Shown: piece after piece, positions 1 to 11,778 of the stretch | How the letters are laid out: each line of letters begins with the position of its first letter | Numbering within the stretch: position 1 is the stretch's first letter | NCBI GenBank assembly: GCA_030272155.1 | Contig: CP126202.1 | Coordinates: forward strand, 2,480,001 to 2,544,000 | Reading direction: 5' to 3' | Origin: Tetradesmus obliquus | Lineage: Eukaryota; Chlorophyta; Chlorophyceae; Sphaeropleales; Scenedesmaceae | Length of the DNA: 64,000 nt | The notes under the pieces: generated by a model | The model's database searches: none | Seen by the model: only the letters and a program-made list of their open reading frames with translations | Told to the model about the DNA's origin: nothing | Made by a program: the position numbers and the translations under genes

Positions 1-186
1 CTGGCCGCTGCCATGCTCTGCTTTGTCCAGACACGGCAGGGAGAGAGCCGCATCCAAATGCTGACGGAATATGCTGCCATGCCTGCTGCCGTTTTGTGTT
101 TGCTGCTGTATGCATACCAGATTGCCGCACTCACTGCAGCACTGTTGGGTAGTCTGCTTGAGGTATCTGGCTCCCAGGTGGCTTGA
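1..186 (+). CDS. C-terminal end of a predicted membrane protein (partial)
   Basis: The frame is open from the first base to TGA at 184-186, giving 61 residues. A hydrophobic stretch (LLLYAYQIAALTAALLGSLL) could be a transmembrane helix and is followed by a short polar tail. The family is not recognised and the rest of the gene lies outside the window. The final exon may start inside this stretch, because a CAG acceptor-like site occurs near base 39. Codon choice resembles that of the other genes here. This is only a suggestion of a gene end. Confidence 0.35.
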   Translation: MAAAMLCFVQTRQGESRIQMLTEYAAMPAAVLCLLLYAYQIAALTAALLGSLLEVSGSQVA

Positions 187-1336
187 CTGGCACCTGCACC
201 GTACAAAAGTAAAAAAGGGGCTGTGACCACTGCTGCTATAAGCTAGCTGACACAGCAACACCTGTTGCAGCTGGATAAGGTGCGTGCATGTGCATGTACT
301 ATATAAATCGTCTTTTTGAGTACAGCACCACCTGCATGAAACACTAGACGCAGAGCGGCAGGTGCAAGTAAACTGGCTGACTCTGCACACCATGACTGAC
401 AGGAATTGTGCAGCTGTGCTGCTGACAGTGCTGCTGCTGCCCCTGCTACTTATGCCTGATGCACTGTGCTGCTACTGCGGTTGTTATGCTGAGAGTCAGC
501 TGCCAGGAGCTGCAGCCTGCACACCTGCCGTGTGGTGCCTGCTGGTGGGGGCTTGTATGCCGCTCGTGCTTCTGTCTTTGTTTGAAGCTTGCAGCTGCCA
601 TTAGCTTCAGCAGTGTTCCAAAGGCTGCTGCTGCAGGTGCTCTGCATGGCATAGCAGCGGGCAAACAGGGCAACCGCTTGCAGCTGCTGTTGCCAACATG
701 CTGACATCAGCACCATCGCATGGTGAGGGAATCACAAGTGGGAAGAGCTAAGAGAGACGCCTGCACACGTGCACACGTGCAGAAACGTCCATTGGCTTCG
801 TGAACCAGCACAAGATATCCATTGATGTTTGTCTTCAGTCACACACGAGCCAGAAACACAATGATGTACCAATGAACTGTGCTGGAGCAGTACCTGTTTA
901 CGTAGCCTGCCACAGCCTGTGCTAACTCCTGCAGCTGGCAACGCGGCTGGGTCTGGCCTCGAGACCTGCGGTTGTCGGGATTCAGCTGCTGTCAAGTCAG
1001 CAAAGGAGAGTCCCTGTTGCTGGGGTTCCTTCATGAGTGCTGGTGTGTCAGATGTACTGCTGTCACAGTGTGCTGCCCTGAAGCCCCTCGAAACTGCGAT
1101 GAAGTTGTGGTGTACATCATATCAACCCATACGCGTTAAGAGCATGGCTGACCAGCTGTTGGTGTTTAACTGTGGTGAGTCAGTGACACTTTTTGGTTGC
1201 ATGTGTGTGGATTGACATAGCTTCACCACAAACACATTCAACTGCCTTCGAGTGAACTGTTGCAGCGCCGATTGTGGCGTGTCGTTGCTGAAGAAGAATC
1301 GGGGTTGTCTTCAGCGGGTGGACACCTCACATAGCC
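187..1336. other. Intergenic region, no gene seen
   Basis: About 1.15 kb separates the partial membrane protein from the M50 protease. I see only short, composition-driven open frames on either strand, with no recognisable motif and no exon chain with consistent phases. It presumably holds the 3' UTR of the left gene and the promoter of the right one. Confidence 0.5.
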
Positions 1337-3960
1337 ATGCGGAGCTGCATCATGCAGCAACAGCACCTAGTGCAGCATAATGGCTCGTTTAGCACCCGGC
1401 AAGTGCGTCGGATGCTGGTCAGGGCCAGTGCTGCCAAGCCCCGCGTGGTGCCCTCCACCACACGGCAGCAATTGCTTGCACCAGCCAAGCAGCCAGCGCC
1501 CACGCAGCAGCATGCAGCTGAGGTCAGCCAGGTGGGGCCCTCCTGTCGTTGCGAGGCCTCAAACACACGCTGGGCCATGCCATCATGGCTAGCTGGTGGT
1601 CCAGGCACCACGCTGCTTGGCATTGCAGCAGCGGGCGCAGCAGGCATGCTGGGCAGGTGCGTCGCCAGCTGCAGCAGCAACTGAAGCAGCAGAGACATCA
1701 CCTGAACCATCTGCTGGTTGGCCTTTGGCAGTTGCAGCATGCAGCAGCGCTCTCACCATGCGTACAGTTCCCAGCCTGGCCACACATGTCAAGAGTGCTG
1801 TCCCACCAGACAAAGCCTTTTTACAAGCATGCGGCTCAGCACACACACATCCTGCAACTTGATGTCTTTACATCACATCTCATTGTGGCCTCTGATTCTG
1901 TGTCTGACTGTATCCCCTGCATGCCCTACCGCAAAATCATCATGTTATGCAGTGGCTTCCAGGCAGACGGCCCAGCCTCAACAGCGCAAGCCCTGGGGGT
2001 GCTAGCAGCCATCATCGCTGTGCACGAGTTTGGACACTTCTCAGCAGCGCGCTTGCAGGGAATTCACGTGACACAATTTGCCATCGGCTTTGGACCGCCA
2101 CTCATTGCTTTCAAGGTGCGGGCTTGTGTAGCAGCAGCTGCAGCCTCATGTAGCAGCAGCTGGGCAGTATGGGGTGAGGTGCAGAAGACTGCCAGCTGGC
2201 TTCCTTTGACCCTGCCAGCTTGGCATGCACTTGGTGCACGTTCGTCGTCACCAGCAGCAGCAGCAGCAATGCAGCAGCAGCAGCAGCTGCAATGGAGCAG
2301 CAGCAGCAGCAGCCAGGTCCTGTCACAGCAGCAGCTACAGGTACTTTCAGCACACAAACAATTGCCCTGTTGTGCACCAGCCAGGCAGAGCTGCAGCCTT
2401 CAAGGATTTGGCACAACATCCCCTTTGCTAGCAGTCTTGAGTTGCTGCTTTAAACACAGCAACTGACACCCTGACTGCTGTTTGTTTTTTGCTGCCTCAT
2501 CCGCTTGCCTCATCTGCTGCAGCGTGGAGAGGTTGAGTACTCGCTGCGGGCAATCCCCCTGGGCGGTTACGTGGCATTCCCTGATGACGATCCCAAGAGC
2601 AGCTACGCACCAGATGACCCCAACCTGCTGCAGAACCGCAGCGTGGTGCAGCGAGCAATCGTGATCTCAGCAGGCGTGATTGCCAACGTGCTGTTTGCGC
2701 TGGCGATCCTGTTTGCTCAGGTGGGAAATGCAGTACGTCTGTCTGTCTCCTATGAGCACCACTTCCACTCTATCAGACACAGAGTCTGCTGGCCACTCAC
2801 CAGTCAAAAGCATAACGCATAGGGATGACTCGAAGTCGTGGTTTCAGCAGCTGGCTTTCATCGTATTGTGATGTCACACATGGTCCTTGTGTGCTGCTGC
2901 TGCTGCAGGTCAACATTGTTGGCAAGGCGCAGAGCTCCTACCTGCCAGGCGTGCAACATAGGCGCCTGTTTTAAGCTTTATTCTGGTGCATTGCTCCTGC
3001 TGCTGCAGGTCAACATTGTGGGCAAGGCGCAGAGCTCCTACCTGCCTGGCGTGCTGGTGCCTGAGATCAATGCCGGCGGCGTGGCGGAGCGCGCTGGCTT
3101 CATGCCGGGCGATGTCATCCTGCGGGTCGGCGACTTCATCGTGCCGGCAAACCCCAGCCAGGTGAGCAATGAAGCAGCTGTCATTTTGGGGCAGTGTACA
3201 GCCCCCGGCCCGTGTCCCTGGCTCGTTACGCTGTACTTTTTGGGTATCATTAGGTGCCTGACAAAGTGTCCACCACCAAGGCCTAGGCTGTTAGATGTGG
3301 TCCTTACTCCACTAGATGGTCATCTTGCCCCCTGCTGAACACCACTTGCCCCTGCCTCCCGTCACTTCCGCTTGGATCTCTGCTCAGGTGCCGGACGTGG
3401 TGTCCACCATCAAGGCGCACCCCAACGACCCCCTCACCTTCCAGGTCCAGCGCGGCCAGGAGCAGCTGCAGCTCACAGCCACGCCAGCAGCCGGCAAAGA
3501 CGGCAGCGGCGCAATCGGCGTGAGCCTCTTCTCCCACAGCTACATCAAGCACACCATGCCGCAGGGCGTCGGCGATGCAGTCACCATGACTGGCGCGGAG
3601 TTCAACCGGCTTGCAGGAACCGTGCTGAATGGCCTGAAGCAGATCCTGACAAACTTCAACAGCATGGCGGGCCAGATCTCTGGACCTGTCGCGATCGTGG
3701 CGGCTGGCAGTGAGATCGCCCGCACAGATGCGGCCGGGCTGTATCAGTTTTGCGCAATTGTGAACATCAACCTGGCGGTTGTGAACACGCTGCCGCTGCC
3801 GGCGCTGGATGGCGGGTACCTGCTGCTGCTGCTGCTGGAGGCTGCGAGGGGCAAGAAGCTGCCGGAGGGGCTGGAGCAGGGCGTGATGACGAGTGGGCTG
3901 CTGCTGATGATGGTGCTGGGCGTGAGCCTTGCTATTCGTGACACGATGAACCTGCTGTGA
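1337..3960 (+). CDS. ARASP: Plastid site-2 (M50) zinc metalloprotease, ARASP-like
   Basis: Intramembrane zinc protease of the S2P/RseP family, closest in layout to plant ARASP, which acts in plastid membranes. Exons: 1337-1656, 1953-2115, 2523-2720, 3009-3161, 3388-3960. All phases close and give 468 aa, near the usual ARASP length of about 450. Residues 1-105 are Ser/Arg/Ala-rich and look like a plastid transit peptide. Exon 2 encodes the zinc-site helix with HEFGH followed by the family pattern FAIGFGP. Exon 3 encodes YSLRAIPLGGYVAFPDDDP and a transmembrane helix. Exon 4 encodes a PDZ domain, and exon 5 holds the second metal-site motif LPALDGG plus C-terminal helices. ATG 1337 is the first in-frame start before the transit-like stretch. 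Partial copies of exon 4 (intron 3) and of the stop-containing tail (downstream) are present. The family call is firm; localisation is inferred. Confidence 0.9.
2893..2955 (+). repeat. Partial copy of M50 protease exon 4 with its acceptor
   Basis: The CTG-rich acceptor and first ~46 bases of exon 4 (true exon starts at 3009) occur earlier in intron 3, starting at 2909, with two or three differences. The copy then diverges into intron-like sequence. Splicing to it would run the frame into unrelated sequence, so the downstream copy is taken as the real exon. Confidence 0.8.
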
Positions 3961-4136
3961 GCAGGGGTCAGCTGTGAGGCGTGCTGCTGTGTTGCGTGCT
4001 GAGCAACGCGTTGTGTTGGTTGACGCTGCGTGTGGTGTGCTCCCAGTGATGCTGCTGCTGCTTGGCTGGGCAGCAGTCATACACATACAGCAAGCAGCTG
4101 CCAGAGGCGCTGGTGCTGCGCAAGTGGGCTGCTGCG

Positions 4137-4213
4137 CAAGTAGGCTGCTGCTGATGATGGTGCTGGGCGTGAGCCTTGCTATTCGTGACACAATGAACCT
4201 GCTGTGAGCAGGG
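4137..4213 (+). repeat. Duplicate of the M50 protease 3' coding tail including its stop
   Basis: About 75 bases nearly identical to 3891-3967 are repeated about 245 bp downstream. They encode the last ~21 residues (ending RDTMNLL) and the TGA. The copy lies after the first stop, so it is 3' UTR or intergenic in the standard model. The single visible difference in the RDTMNLL stretch is a synonymous ACG/ACA change. Confidence 0.85.
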
Positions 4214-5310
4214 TGTCATCACTGCCTGAGCCCTGTCCCGTGTATGTGTGCATCTGGCCCGTGTGATACCAGCAACCTACATTGAAGCAGCCTGCTGTGA
4301 GGCCTGAGCGGTTTGTGTTGCGTGGGGTTTGTTGGTAGTGTAGCGCTGCAGACTTGCGTGTGCTGCTGACGCTGTTGCTGCTTGGTTGAATGGTGTTTTG
4401 GTCACTTTGCAGCGCATGCCCACCTAGTGTGGATGCGGGCGACTGATTGGGGGCAGGGCTGCAAGTGCTGATACCGCTGTTGCAATGCCAAGTGCTCAGC
4501 TAGGCCACAGGCAGCCTGAGCTATGCTGCGCGAGGGATTATGTTGCAGCTGTAGCTATAGCCTGCTGTGCTTTGCGCAGCAGGTAACAAGCCTGCTGTGC
4601 GTGCCTGCATTTGGTGCAAGGCAGCTCTGCAGAGCAGCAGCTGCTGCTGCCCGTCTGTGGTATGTACTGTATTCGTTGGTGTGCTCATGTTGTGTGGGTA
4701 TGGTGGGCGTGTCTGGTTGCATTGTGGGAGTGAGAGCCTGCAGTGAGGGGCTGACGCGTGTAGGGGGCCTGAAGGCATATCTCTCCTGCAAGGGTGCCTG
4801 CTAGCACTGCTGTGCTGCGTGCTAAAGCCTGTGTGGCTTCTGGAAGAGGATGGACTGGGTTGTCTGCTGTACATCAGAGCATATACATCAGAGCATATAT
4901 CTTCATGTGAGTGATTGTCCCCGTGTCCTCCCACTGGTTTTCGTCTGCTGCAAGTGCTTGTTCTGTGTACAGCTGCCAACACAGCTGCAGGAGGGAGAGC
5001 TCATTCATTGTGTGACATCGTCCTCATGAATGTAATTGATGTGTGCCAAGAACAATTGTTTCCTGCAATTCTCTATACCAACAATGGTTTATTGGCGGAC
5101 GTAGCAATACAGTTGCGGGTGTACCAGCAGTACCTCAGTAGGCTGGGGTGCAGGTAAAGCCCTTGCTCTCCGAAGGTGACACATTCACCTACTGCCAATT
5201 GCATCATTACGAAAGCGCCTGCAAACGGATGCAAACGCAGCGCTAGACGTGATCGGTGGCTATTGCACACTACGACGCTTGCAGCACACATCCGTGACTG
5301 TGGTAGCAAA
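4214..5310. other. Intergenic region between M50 protease and CobW gene
   Basis: GT-rich, CTG-containing sequence with no supported exon. It should contain the 3' end of the protease transcript and the promoter of the CobW-family gene. No TATA box or other clear promoter element was recognised. Confidence 0.45.
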
Positions 5311-8300
5311 ATGGCTGAGGAAGATAAGAAGGTTCCAGTAACGGTGGTGACGGGCTTTCTTGGAGCTGGAAAGACGACGCTGGTGAACCACATCCTGAAG
5401 GGTGCGCCTTGGGGCAGCAGCTGTGTACAGCAGACCAATCCATGTGTCTGTCAACTCATTGCGTTCGTAGCACCCCAGCTTGTGATCCTGCTTGAAACAT
5501 GCACCATATGCAGGTTGAGGTCATGTTGACTGGCTTGTCTTGCTAGATCACCTTTGCATGGTGTTGTAGTGTCTCTGTGCTGCTGCGTGAAACCAGCTCT
5601 GGTGTAACCAGCTGCTAATGCTTCTTTCCTGCAGGCAATCATGGCAAGAGGATTGCAGTCATTGAGAATGAGTTTGGTGAGCAGCGTTAACCACGTGTAC
5701 TTGGCACACCTGCTGGTGCCCGCGAATCACATCTCTTTTGAAATTGGACACAGCTGCTGCTCCGCCCAAATCATGCAGCTTCCTAAGCCACTACGCAGCT
5801 TGAGAGACAGCAGTCGGGTTGAGGGGAGGTACCATGTGTATGTACAGGGATGAACATGCGTATGTTTGGAGATGTGAACACGTGTGCAGAGGGCACACAG
5901 TCAGCCCAACACAAGGTCATGCCGCAAAGCAGCACTGGCTGCCGCAGCAGCGACGGGGAGCCGCCAGGCGCAGCAACAGCCTTCAGTGTCCTGATAATGG
6001 CAGCTGCAATCCTACGGCATGTACGCCACACTCCTGCTGCTGCCTGCGCAAAACGCTGCACACAGTGTGATGCTTTGCCACATCCTATACCATACAGCAA
6101 TGTCCTGCAAGCAGTGCCTCAGGCAGTGCTTTCTGTTTACTTGAATGACTCAAACATGTTGTTGATGCTTGCAGGAGAGGTGGGCATCGATGATGCGCTG
6201 GTCATGGAGACTAGGGAGGAGACAGGGATGCTCTACATGAAGCAGCACCTCACAAGTGGTGTGCCTGTTGTTGTCATGACTGCTTGCAGGAGAGGTGGGC
6301 ATTGATGACGCGCTGGTCATGGAGACCAAGGAGGAGATCTACGAGATGAACAACGGCTGCGTGTGCTGCACAGGTGAGACAAACGGTTTGCAGAGCACTT
6401 CACCAGTGAACCACCAGTGATCACCAGGGAACCACCAGGGAACCACCAGTGCATCGCCAGTGAACCACCAGTGCAATTGCTGCATGAGCTGCACAGGTGC
6501 AGTGAAGGGCTGCCCGCAAGCCAGCACTGAGTGCACCACCCAGTGTACGAACCCACTGGCTATGTGCTTGTGAATTGTATGAGTATGAGACGGACAGCGG
6601 CTTTGGCTGCAGCACTGGTGGGGCTGCTTCACTGTGAGTGCGCTACACACAGTCCACGCACCCACCAGCTGTGTGCAGCAGCCGCTGCCGCTGCCGCCCC
6701 GGCACAGCCACGGTCTCCTGGCGTCTCGCTTATCAACTCGTATAGAATGTCGCTTGCGGAGCTGCTGAGCACCAGCAGCTGCTGCTTATCCTCCTGCAGT
6801 GCCTGGCACCAATGAGCAAACCGCGAACTCCACACTACTGCTGCTGCTGTGTTATCTGCTGCTGCAGTGCGTGGCGACCTCATCCGCATCCTCAACAAGC
6901 TGCTCAAGCGCAAGAGCAAGTTTGACGCCATCATGATTGAAACAACAGGCTTGGCAAACCCCGCCCCCGTGATCCAGGTGGGCGCAAATTTTTTTTGTTA
7001 CTAGGGTGGGCGCAAACTTCAAGCCATCATCCAGCCACTGGTGTTGGTGTTGAATATCTGCGCATGCAGACAGTTGTTTACAATGAACGAGGCGACAGGC
7101 CCAGCAAACCCCGCCCCCAGTGATCCAGGTGGGCGCAGACCTCAAGCCATCATCCAGAAACTGGTGTTAATCTTCCTGGAATTCATGCGCAAGCATGCAT
7201 GTGCTGCAGTAATTTGTTCACGCAGGCATATAGAGCCAAGCGCCGTGCTTTTTTGAGTTTTGGTTGGTCCTGGCTACCTGCCTGCTCTCTCTCTGCCCCG
7301 CAGACGTTCTTTGTGGACGATGACCTGCAGGAATCCTGCCAGCTGGACGCTGTGCTGTGCCTGTTGGATGCGCCTGACCTAATCCACCTCTGCGCTCTCT
7401 CACCGCGCCCTCTTGCCTGCCTGCCTGCCAGGCTGCCTGCCAGTTGGACGCCATGCTTCGCCTGGTGGACGCCAAGCACATCACCTATCAGCCTCTGCGC
7501 ATCTTCGAATCCTTTCTGCTCTCCTGCCTGCCTGCAGACCTTCTTTGTGGACGACGACCTGAAGGAGTCCTGCCAGCTGGATGCCGTGCTGTGCCTGGTG
7601 GACGCCAAGCACATCACGCAGCACCTGGACGAGGTCAAGCCAGAGGGCGTGGTGAATGAGGCAGGTGCGCAACTGTATTCGACCGCAGCTAGCATATGTT
7701 GCGCAGCATGCATGGCAGTCCTTTGGCTCCTGTGATCAGCTGTGCCTGCCTGGCTGACGCCAAGCACATCACGCAGCACCTGGACGAGGTCAAGCCAGAG
7801 GGGCGTGGTGAACGAGGCAGGTGCGCAACTGTTGTTGAATGCAGCTAGCTTCTTCTGTATGCTTTCTGTATGTGCTGTGCCTTGATCTTAAGCACATCAC
7901 GCAGCATCTGGATGAGGTCAAGCCAGAGGGTGTGGTGATTGAGGCAGGTGCGCAACTGTTTGTACTTCAGCTAGTATGCAATGCTCAGCATGTGTTGTGA
8001 TAATTGACCTGTGACCTTGTCATGACTTGTACGCGGCCTGAACTGATGCCTGCTCTCTGTTGAGCAAAACAAGTCCAGCCTGAAAGCTCTTGCCGCCTGT
8101 TGTGGGGTTTCAGCAGCTGGGCAGGCTCGAGTACAGGTGTTGCCAACCTTGTTTGTTGTTATTTCATCGTTGCCGCCGCTGCTGGTGATGGGTGTTGCAC
8201 TGTCTCTGTTTGCCGCCTGCAGTGCAGCAAGTGGCGTTTGCGGACCGGCTGCTGCTGAACAAGACAGACCTAGTCACCGACGCGCAGAAGGCAACAGTCA

Positions 8301-11300
8301 TCAAGCGCCTACGGGTGTGTGGCCAACCTCACTTTGATGGTTTCATTGAATTCTCAGCTGTGCTGGATTGTTAGGCTCTGCAGGCATGGCTGCTGAGCTT
8401 CTGGTCAGAAGCTGGCTGTGCAGTTGCCAGCCAGTGTGCTGTGTTCGCATCTGTCAACCACGTCTTGCAGCAGCTTCCAAAGGAAGTGTACGCGAGTTGT
8501 GCCCTGAGTGCTGTGGCTGTTTCGAACCTGGTGCTGCTGCTGCTGTACTGTGACTTCAACAATGTCCTGCAGGCCATCAATCTGCTGCTGTTTGTTGAGG
8601 CTAGTGCTTCTTCTTCTTTCACTGAAACCATCCTTGTGTGTGTGAACAATCTGCCTGCAGGCCATCAACCGGGGTGCTGAGCTGGTGGAGTGCACCAATG
8701 CAGAAGTCGACCTGGCGAGGGTGCTGGGCATCCAGAGCTTCAGCATGGACCGCATGCTGGAGATGGACCCAGACTTCCTGGTGGGTTGTCACTGATGTGT
8801 TACTTTGTGTCACTTTTTTGTTCAACAGCTGGTGGCTTTCATTTGCCAGCCTTTTTTGTGGCTGGTGCAGGTGCTGGGCATCCGAAGCTCCAGCATGGAC
8901 CGCATGCTGGAGATGGACCCGGACTTCCTGGTGGGTTGTCACATTTCTGTTATAATCATGTTTTTTTGATGGTTTAAACCAAATGACATATGTCGTTTGC
9001 TTGTGATTTGGTGAGCGTGGTGCTGGGCATCCAGAGCTTCAGCATGGACCGCATACGCATTTTTTTTTTGTGTTTCATGCTGACCTTTGCAGGAGGACGA
9101 CAGCCATCACCACAAAGAGCACCACCACCACGACCACCACCAACACCACTGTCATACGCCCTGTCCTTTTGAGTATGCCTTGTCTATTTGATGCTGCCCT
9201 TTGCAGGAGGACGACAGCCATCACCACAAGGAGCACCACCACCACGACCACCACTGTGACTCCACCTGCACCAACGAGCACCACCACCACGACCACGTGT
9301 GTGACACCACATGCTCACACGAGGGAGACCACCACTCACACCTCGACCACAAGCACGACAGCAGGTGAGAAAAGGGCGCACTTGACTTGCCATGTGTTGT
9401 TGCTGTAACAGTTGACTTATACATTACATTTGCATGTATGCATCCCAGCAAAGCAATTGAAAATGCTCCGGTCCGGATGGAGAGCACACAAGTGTATGGA
9501 GTCGTGTGCTGCTGGTTGGACGGCATGCTTCTAGACTCGCACATGAGTGCAGCTGCTCTTACGAAGGCGAACACCACTCGCACCTGGACCACAAGCACGA
9601 TAGCAGGTGACAGGCGGTTCGGATTCATAGGATGTTGGGTTGATGCCACTGTGCTGTTGGAGCGGTATGCAGCTGTTGGCTCTTACATGAGGGCGGCAGC
9701 TGCTGACTGTGCAGTTTGGGCAACGACGCGTACAGCAGCGCAGACATGCATCGCTGCCTCTCACTCTGTTATGTCATTTTAACTTCTGTCACGTCACACT
9801 TAGTATATGGTTGGAGTGCGCTGCACCACACTTCAACCATTTATCGAGTTTGATGTGACAGCTTTCAACACTCGCTTGGAACCCGCAGTGGTTTTCATAC
9901 CAAATTTTAGACTTCAAGTATTATCCCGTGAATAGCGTGGGCATCGATTAGAAATGAGGCAACAGACATGCATCGCTGCCTCACACCATGTTACGAAGCT
10001 TGTTATAACATCTCATGTTTGCGCAGCGTGACCAGTGTGGGCATCGTGGCGGACGGCAGCGCAGACATGCGCAAGCTCAACGCGTGACTCTCCTCATGCT
10101 GTGCTCACACACACTGTCAATCTCTATTTCACCCACAAGCATGTTTGTATGTGTGCAGTGTGACCAGTGTGGGCATCGTGGCGGACGGCAGCGCAGACAT
10201 GCATCGCTGCCTCACACCCTGTCACATTTGTTACATGACGTGTTGTATTGTACTGTACTGCTGTATTTGCCACTGCCTGCCATCTGCGCAGCGTGACCAG
10301 TGTGGGCATTGTGGCGGATGGCAGCGCAGACATGATCAAGCTCAACGGCTATTGTGTATATAGAGCTCCTCACACAACATATTTGTTACATAGCTCACAC
10401 AAACACGCGTGTATGTGTGCAGTGTGACCAGCGTGGGCATCGTGGCGGATGGCAGCATAGACATGCGCAAGCTCAACGCCTGGCTGTCAGGGCTGCTGCA
10501 GGAGCGCGGGCCTGACCTGTTCAGGTCAAAGGGCATCCTGGCCATCCACGGCTCTGACGACAAGTGAGCACCAGTGCCAAGTGGTATTGTTCAACTTGTC
10601 ACTTAGTCGACTGTTTTGATAGGCGTGGCCTTATGCTGCTCCAAGGGCATCCTGGCCATCCACGGCTCTGATGACAAGTGAGCACCAGTGCCTCTAGTTG
10701 CCATGTAGTACGGTGTCATCAAGAGGTCGCTGTCATTCACTCAGCTGGTCCAAAGTAGGTGGCCTGATCTGTTCCGCTCCAAGTGCATCCTGGCCATCCA
10801 CGGCTCCGACGACAAGTGAGCACCAGTGCCTCTAGTTGCCATGTAGTACGGTGTCATCTAGAGGGCACTTTATTTACTCAGCTGGTTGAAGTGCGTGGCC
10901 TGGCCTGTTCTGCTCCAAGGGCATCCTTGCCATCCACGGCTCCGACGACAAGTGAGCACCAGTGCCTCTAGTTGCCATGTAGTACGGTGTCATCTAGAGG
11001 GCACTTCATTTACTCAGCTGGTTGAAGTGCGTGGCCTGACCTGTTCTGCTCCAAGGGCATCCTGGCCATTCAAGGGTCCGATGACAGTTGAGTGGCTGCT
11101 GCTGCTGCTGCTGCTGCTGCTGCAGTTTGTTTGGTTTTCACATGCAAAACTTGGCTGTCAGCTTGTCAGAGCCCAATGTTGGACTCACAGTTGATATTGT
11201 AAACTATGTTGCACTTAGTGCTCCTGGTGACGCGCTGCGCCAAGCAGGCCATGCTGCACGTTAATCACCTGCATCATTCTTGTTTTTTTGCTGCTGTGCT

Positions 11301-11476
11301 GCAGGCACGTGTTCCAGGGCGTGCACATGCTGCTGCAGTTCAGCAGCAGCGCAGAGGGCGCAGGCAGGCCGTGGCAGCCGGATGAGAAGCGCTACTGCAA
11401 GCTGGTGTTCATCGGCAAAAACCTAGACCGCAAGGAGCTGACAGACGCCTTCAACGCGTGCCTGGTCACAAACTGA
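5311..11476 (+). CDS. CobW/COG0523 family metal-chaperone GTPase with His-rich loop
   Basis: G3E-family P-loop GTPase thought to load or traffic metals, often zinc. Exons: 5311-5401, 5635-5676, 6290-6373, 6868-6977, 7538-7664, 8223-8314, 8661-8780, 9207-9364, 10423-10563, 11305-11476. Phases close and give 378 aa, normal for the family. Visible motifs are Walker A GFLGAGKTTLVN, the metal-binding GCVCC (CxCC), the switch region ETTGLANPAPV and the guanine-specificity motif NKTDLV. Exon 8 is a His/Cys-rich metal-binding loop rich in HHHH and DHH. Exons 9-10 form the CobW C-terminal domain. The N-terminus (MAEEDKKVPVTVVTG) lacks the CPELVPI motif of canonical eukaryotic ZNG1 and has no obvious transit peptide, so the exact subfamily is open. 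Almost every intron carries partial copies of the flanking exon. Family confidence is high; the metal is inferred. Confidence 0.92.
6166..6226 (+). repeat. Partial copy of CobW exon 3 with acceptor
   Basis: The acceptor and first ~50 bases of exon 3 (true exon from 6290) occur at 6175, in the same intron, then diverge. The copy keeps VGIDDALVMET but loses the downstream CxCC cysteines, so it cannot replace the true exon. Confidence 0.85.
6392..6476 (+). repeat. Short minisatellite of ACCACCAGTG-type units
   Basis: In the intron after CobW exon 3, 11-14 bp units built on GAACCACCAG(G/T)G are repeated about six times with small changes. It is purely intronic, with no coding role seen. Confidence 0.7.
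7004..7200 (+). repeat. Duplicated exon 4/intron junction of the CobW gene
   Basis: The end of exon 4 encoding GLANPAPVIQ, with its donor, reappears at about 7092-7131. It is followed by the same intron sequence (CTCAAGCCATCATCCAG and onward) seen after 7004. An inserted base disturbs the frame of the copy. Confidence 0.75.
7304..7957 (+). repeat. Partial copies of CobW exon 5 on both sides of the true exon
   Basis: The true exon is 7538-7664. Upstream copies at 7304-7376 and about 7433-7490 repeat the 5' or middle part (FFVDDDL, CQLDA). Downstream copies at about 7750-7827 and 7885-7957 repeat the 3' part (ITQHLDEVKPEG) with a GGTGCGCAACTG donor. One downstream copy has an extra G and is frameshifted. 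Confidence 0.85.
8566..9055 (+). repeat. Partial copies of CobW exon 7
   Basis: The acceptor and first few codons of exon 7 (true 8661-8780) occur at about 8568. The 3' part (VLGIQSFSMDRMLEMDPDFL) with donor is repeated at 8869-8940. A shorter piece lies at 9018-9055. Confidence 0.85.
9087..9145 (+). repeat. Upstream partial copy of the His-rich CobW exon 8
   Basis: The acceptor and first ~45 bases of exon 8 (true 9207-9364), encoding EDDSHHHKEHHHHDHH, occur at 9093 before diverging. A matching copy of the exon's 3' end with donor lies downstream at about 9565-9612. Confidence 0.85.
9565..9612 (+). repeat. Downstream partial copy of CobW exon 8 with donor
   Basis: The copied segment encodes EGEHHSHLDHKHDS and a GTGA donor, matching the end of true exon 8 (9207-9364). 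It lies in the following intron. Confidence 0.8.
9733..10350 (+). repeat. Acceptor-bearing copies upstream of CobW exon 9
   Basis: The exon 9 start (SVGIVADGS, with its GCAG acceptor) occurs at about 10027, 10161 and 10293 before the true exon at 10423. More decayed pieces lie at about 9733 and 9943. Spacing is close to 130 bp. Copies diverge after ADMRKLNA-like sequence. Confidence 0.88.
10636..11094 (+). repeat. Donor-bearing tandem copies downstream of CobW exon 9
   Basis: Four units of about 135 bp each carry the exon 9 end encoding KGILAIHGSDDK and its AA|GTGAGC donor. In the first three units this is followed by the same intron text containing TAGTTGCCATGTAGTACGG. The last unit is diverged (IQGSDD) and has lost the donor. 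Confidence 0.9.
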
Positions 11477-11514
11477 GGCAGTCGCAAGGCAGCAGATGAT
11501 GGGGACAGTCACAG

Positions 11515-11778
11515 CAGTGGTGTTCATCGGCAGAAACCTAGGCAGTAAGGAGCTCATGGATGCCTTCAACGACTGTCTGGTCACAAACTGAGGCATTCGC
11601 AAGGACTGACTCAGCAGCTGATGGGTGTAGTAGGGTTCCGCCCCCCCCCCCCCCCCCCCCTGGTAACAACAAAACAAGCAGCTGATGGGTGCAGTTGCAG
11701 CAGTGGTGTTCAGCGGCAGAAACCTGGACCGCAAGGAGCTGACAGCCGCGTTCAACGAATGCCTGGTAACAAACTGAA
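11515..11778 (+). repeat. Two extra copies of the CobW 3' coding tail with stop codons
   Basis: The last ~24 codons (FIGKNLDRKELTDAFNACL then a stop) are repeated at about 11520-11592 and 11705-11778. Each still ends in TGA and has amino-acid changes. Both lie after the true stop at 11476. Confidence 0.88.
11641..11660 (+). repeat. Homopolymer of 20 C
   Basis: An uninterrupted run of 20 cytosines lies between the two duplicated CobW tails. It may be polymorphic or a sequencing-length artefact. Confidence 0.9.
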
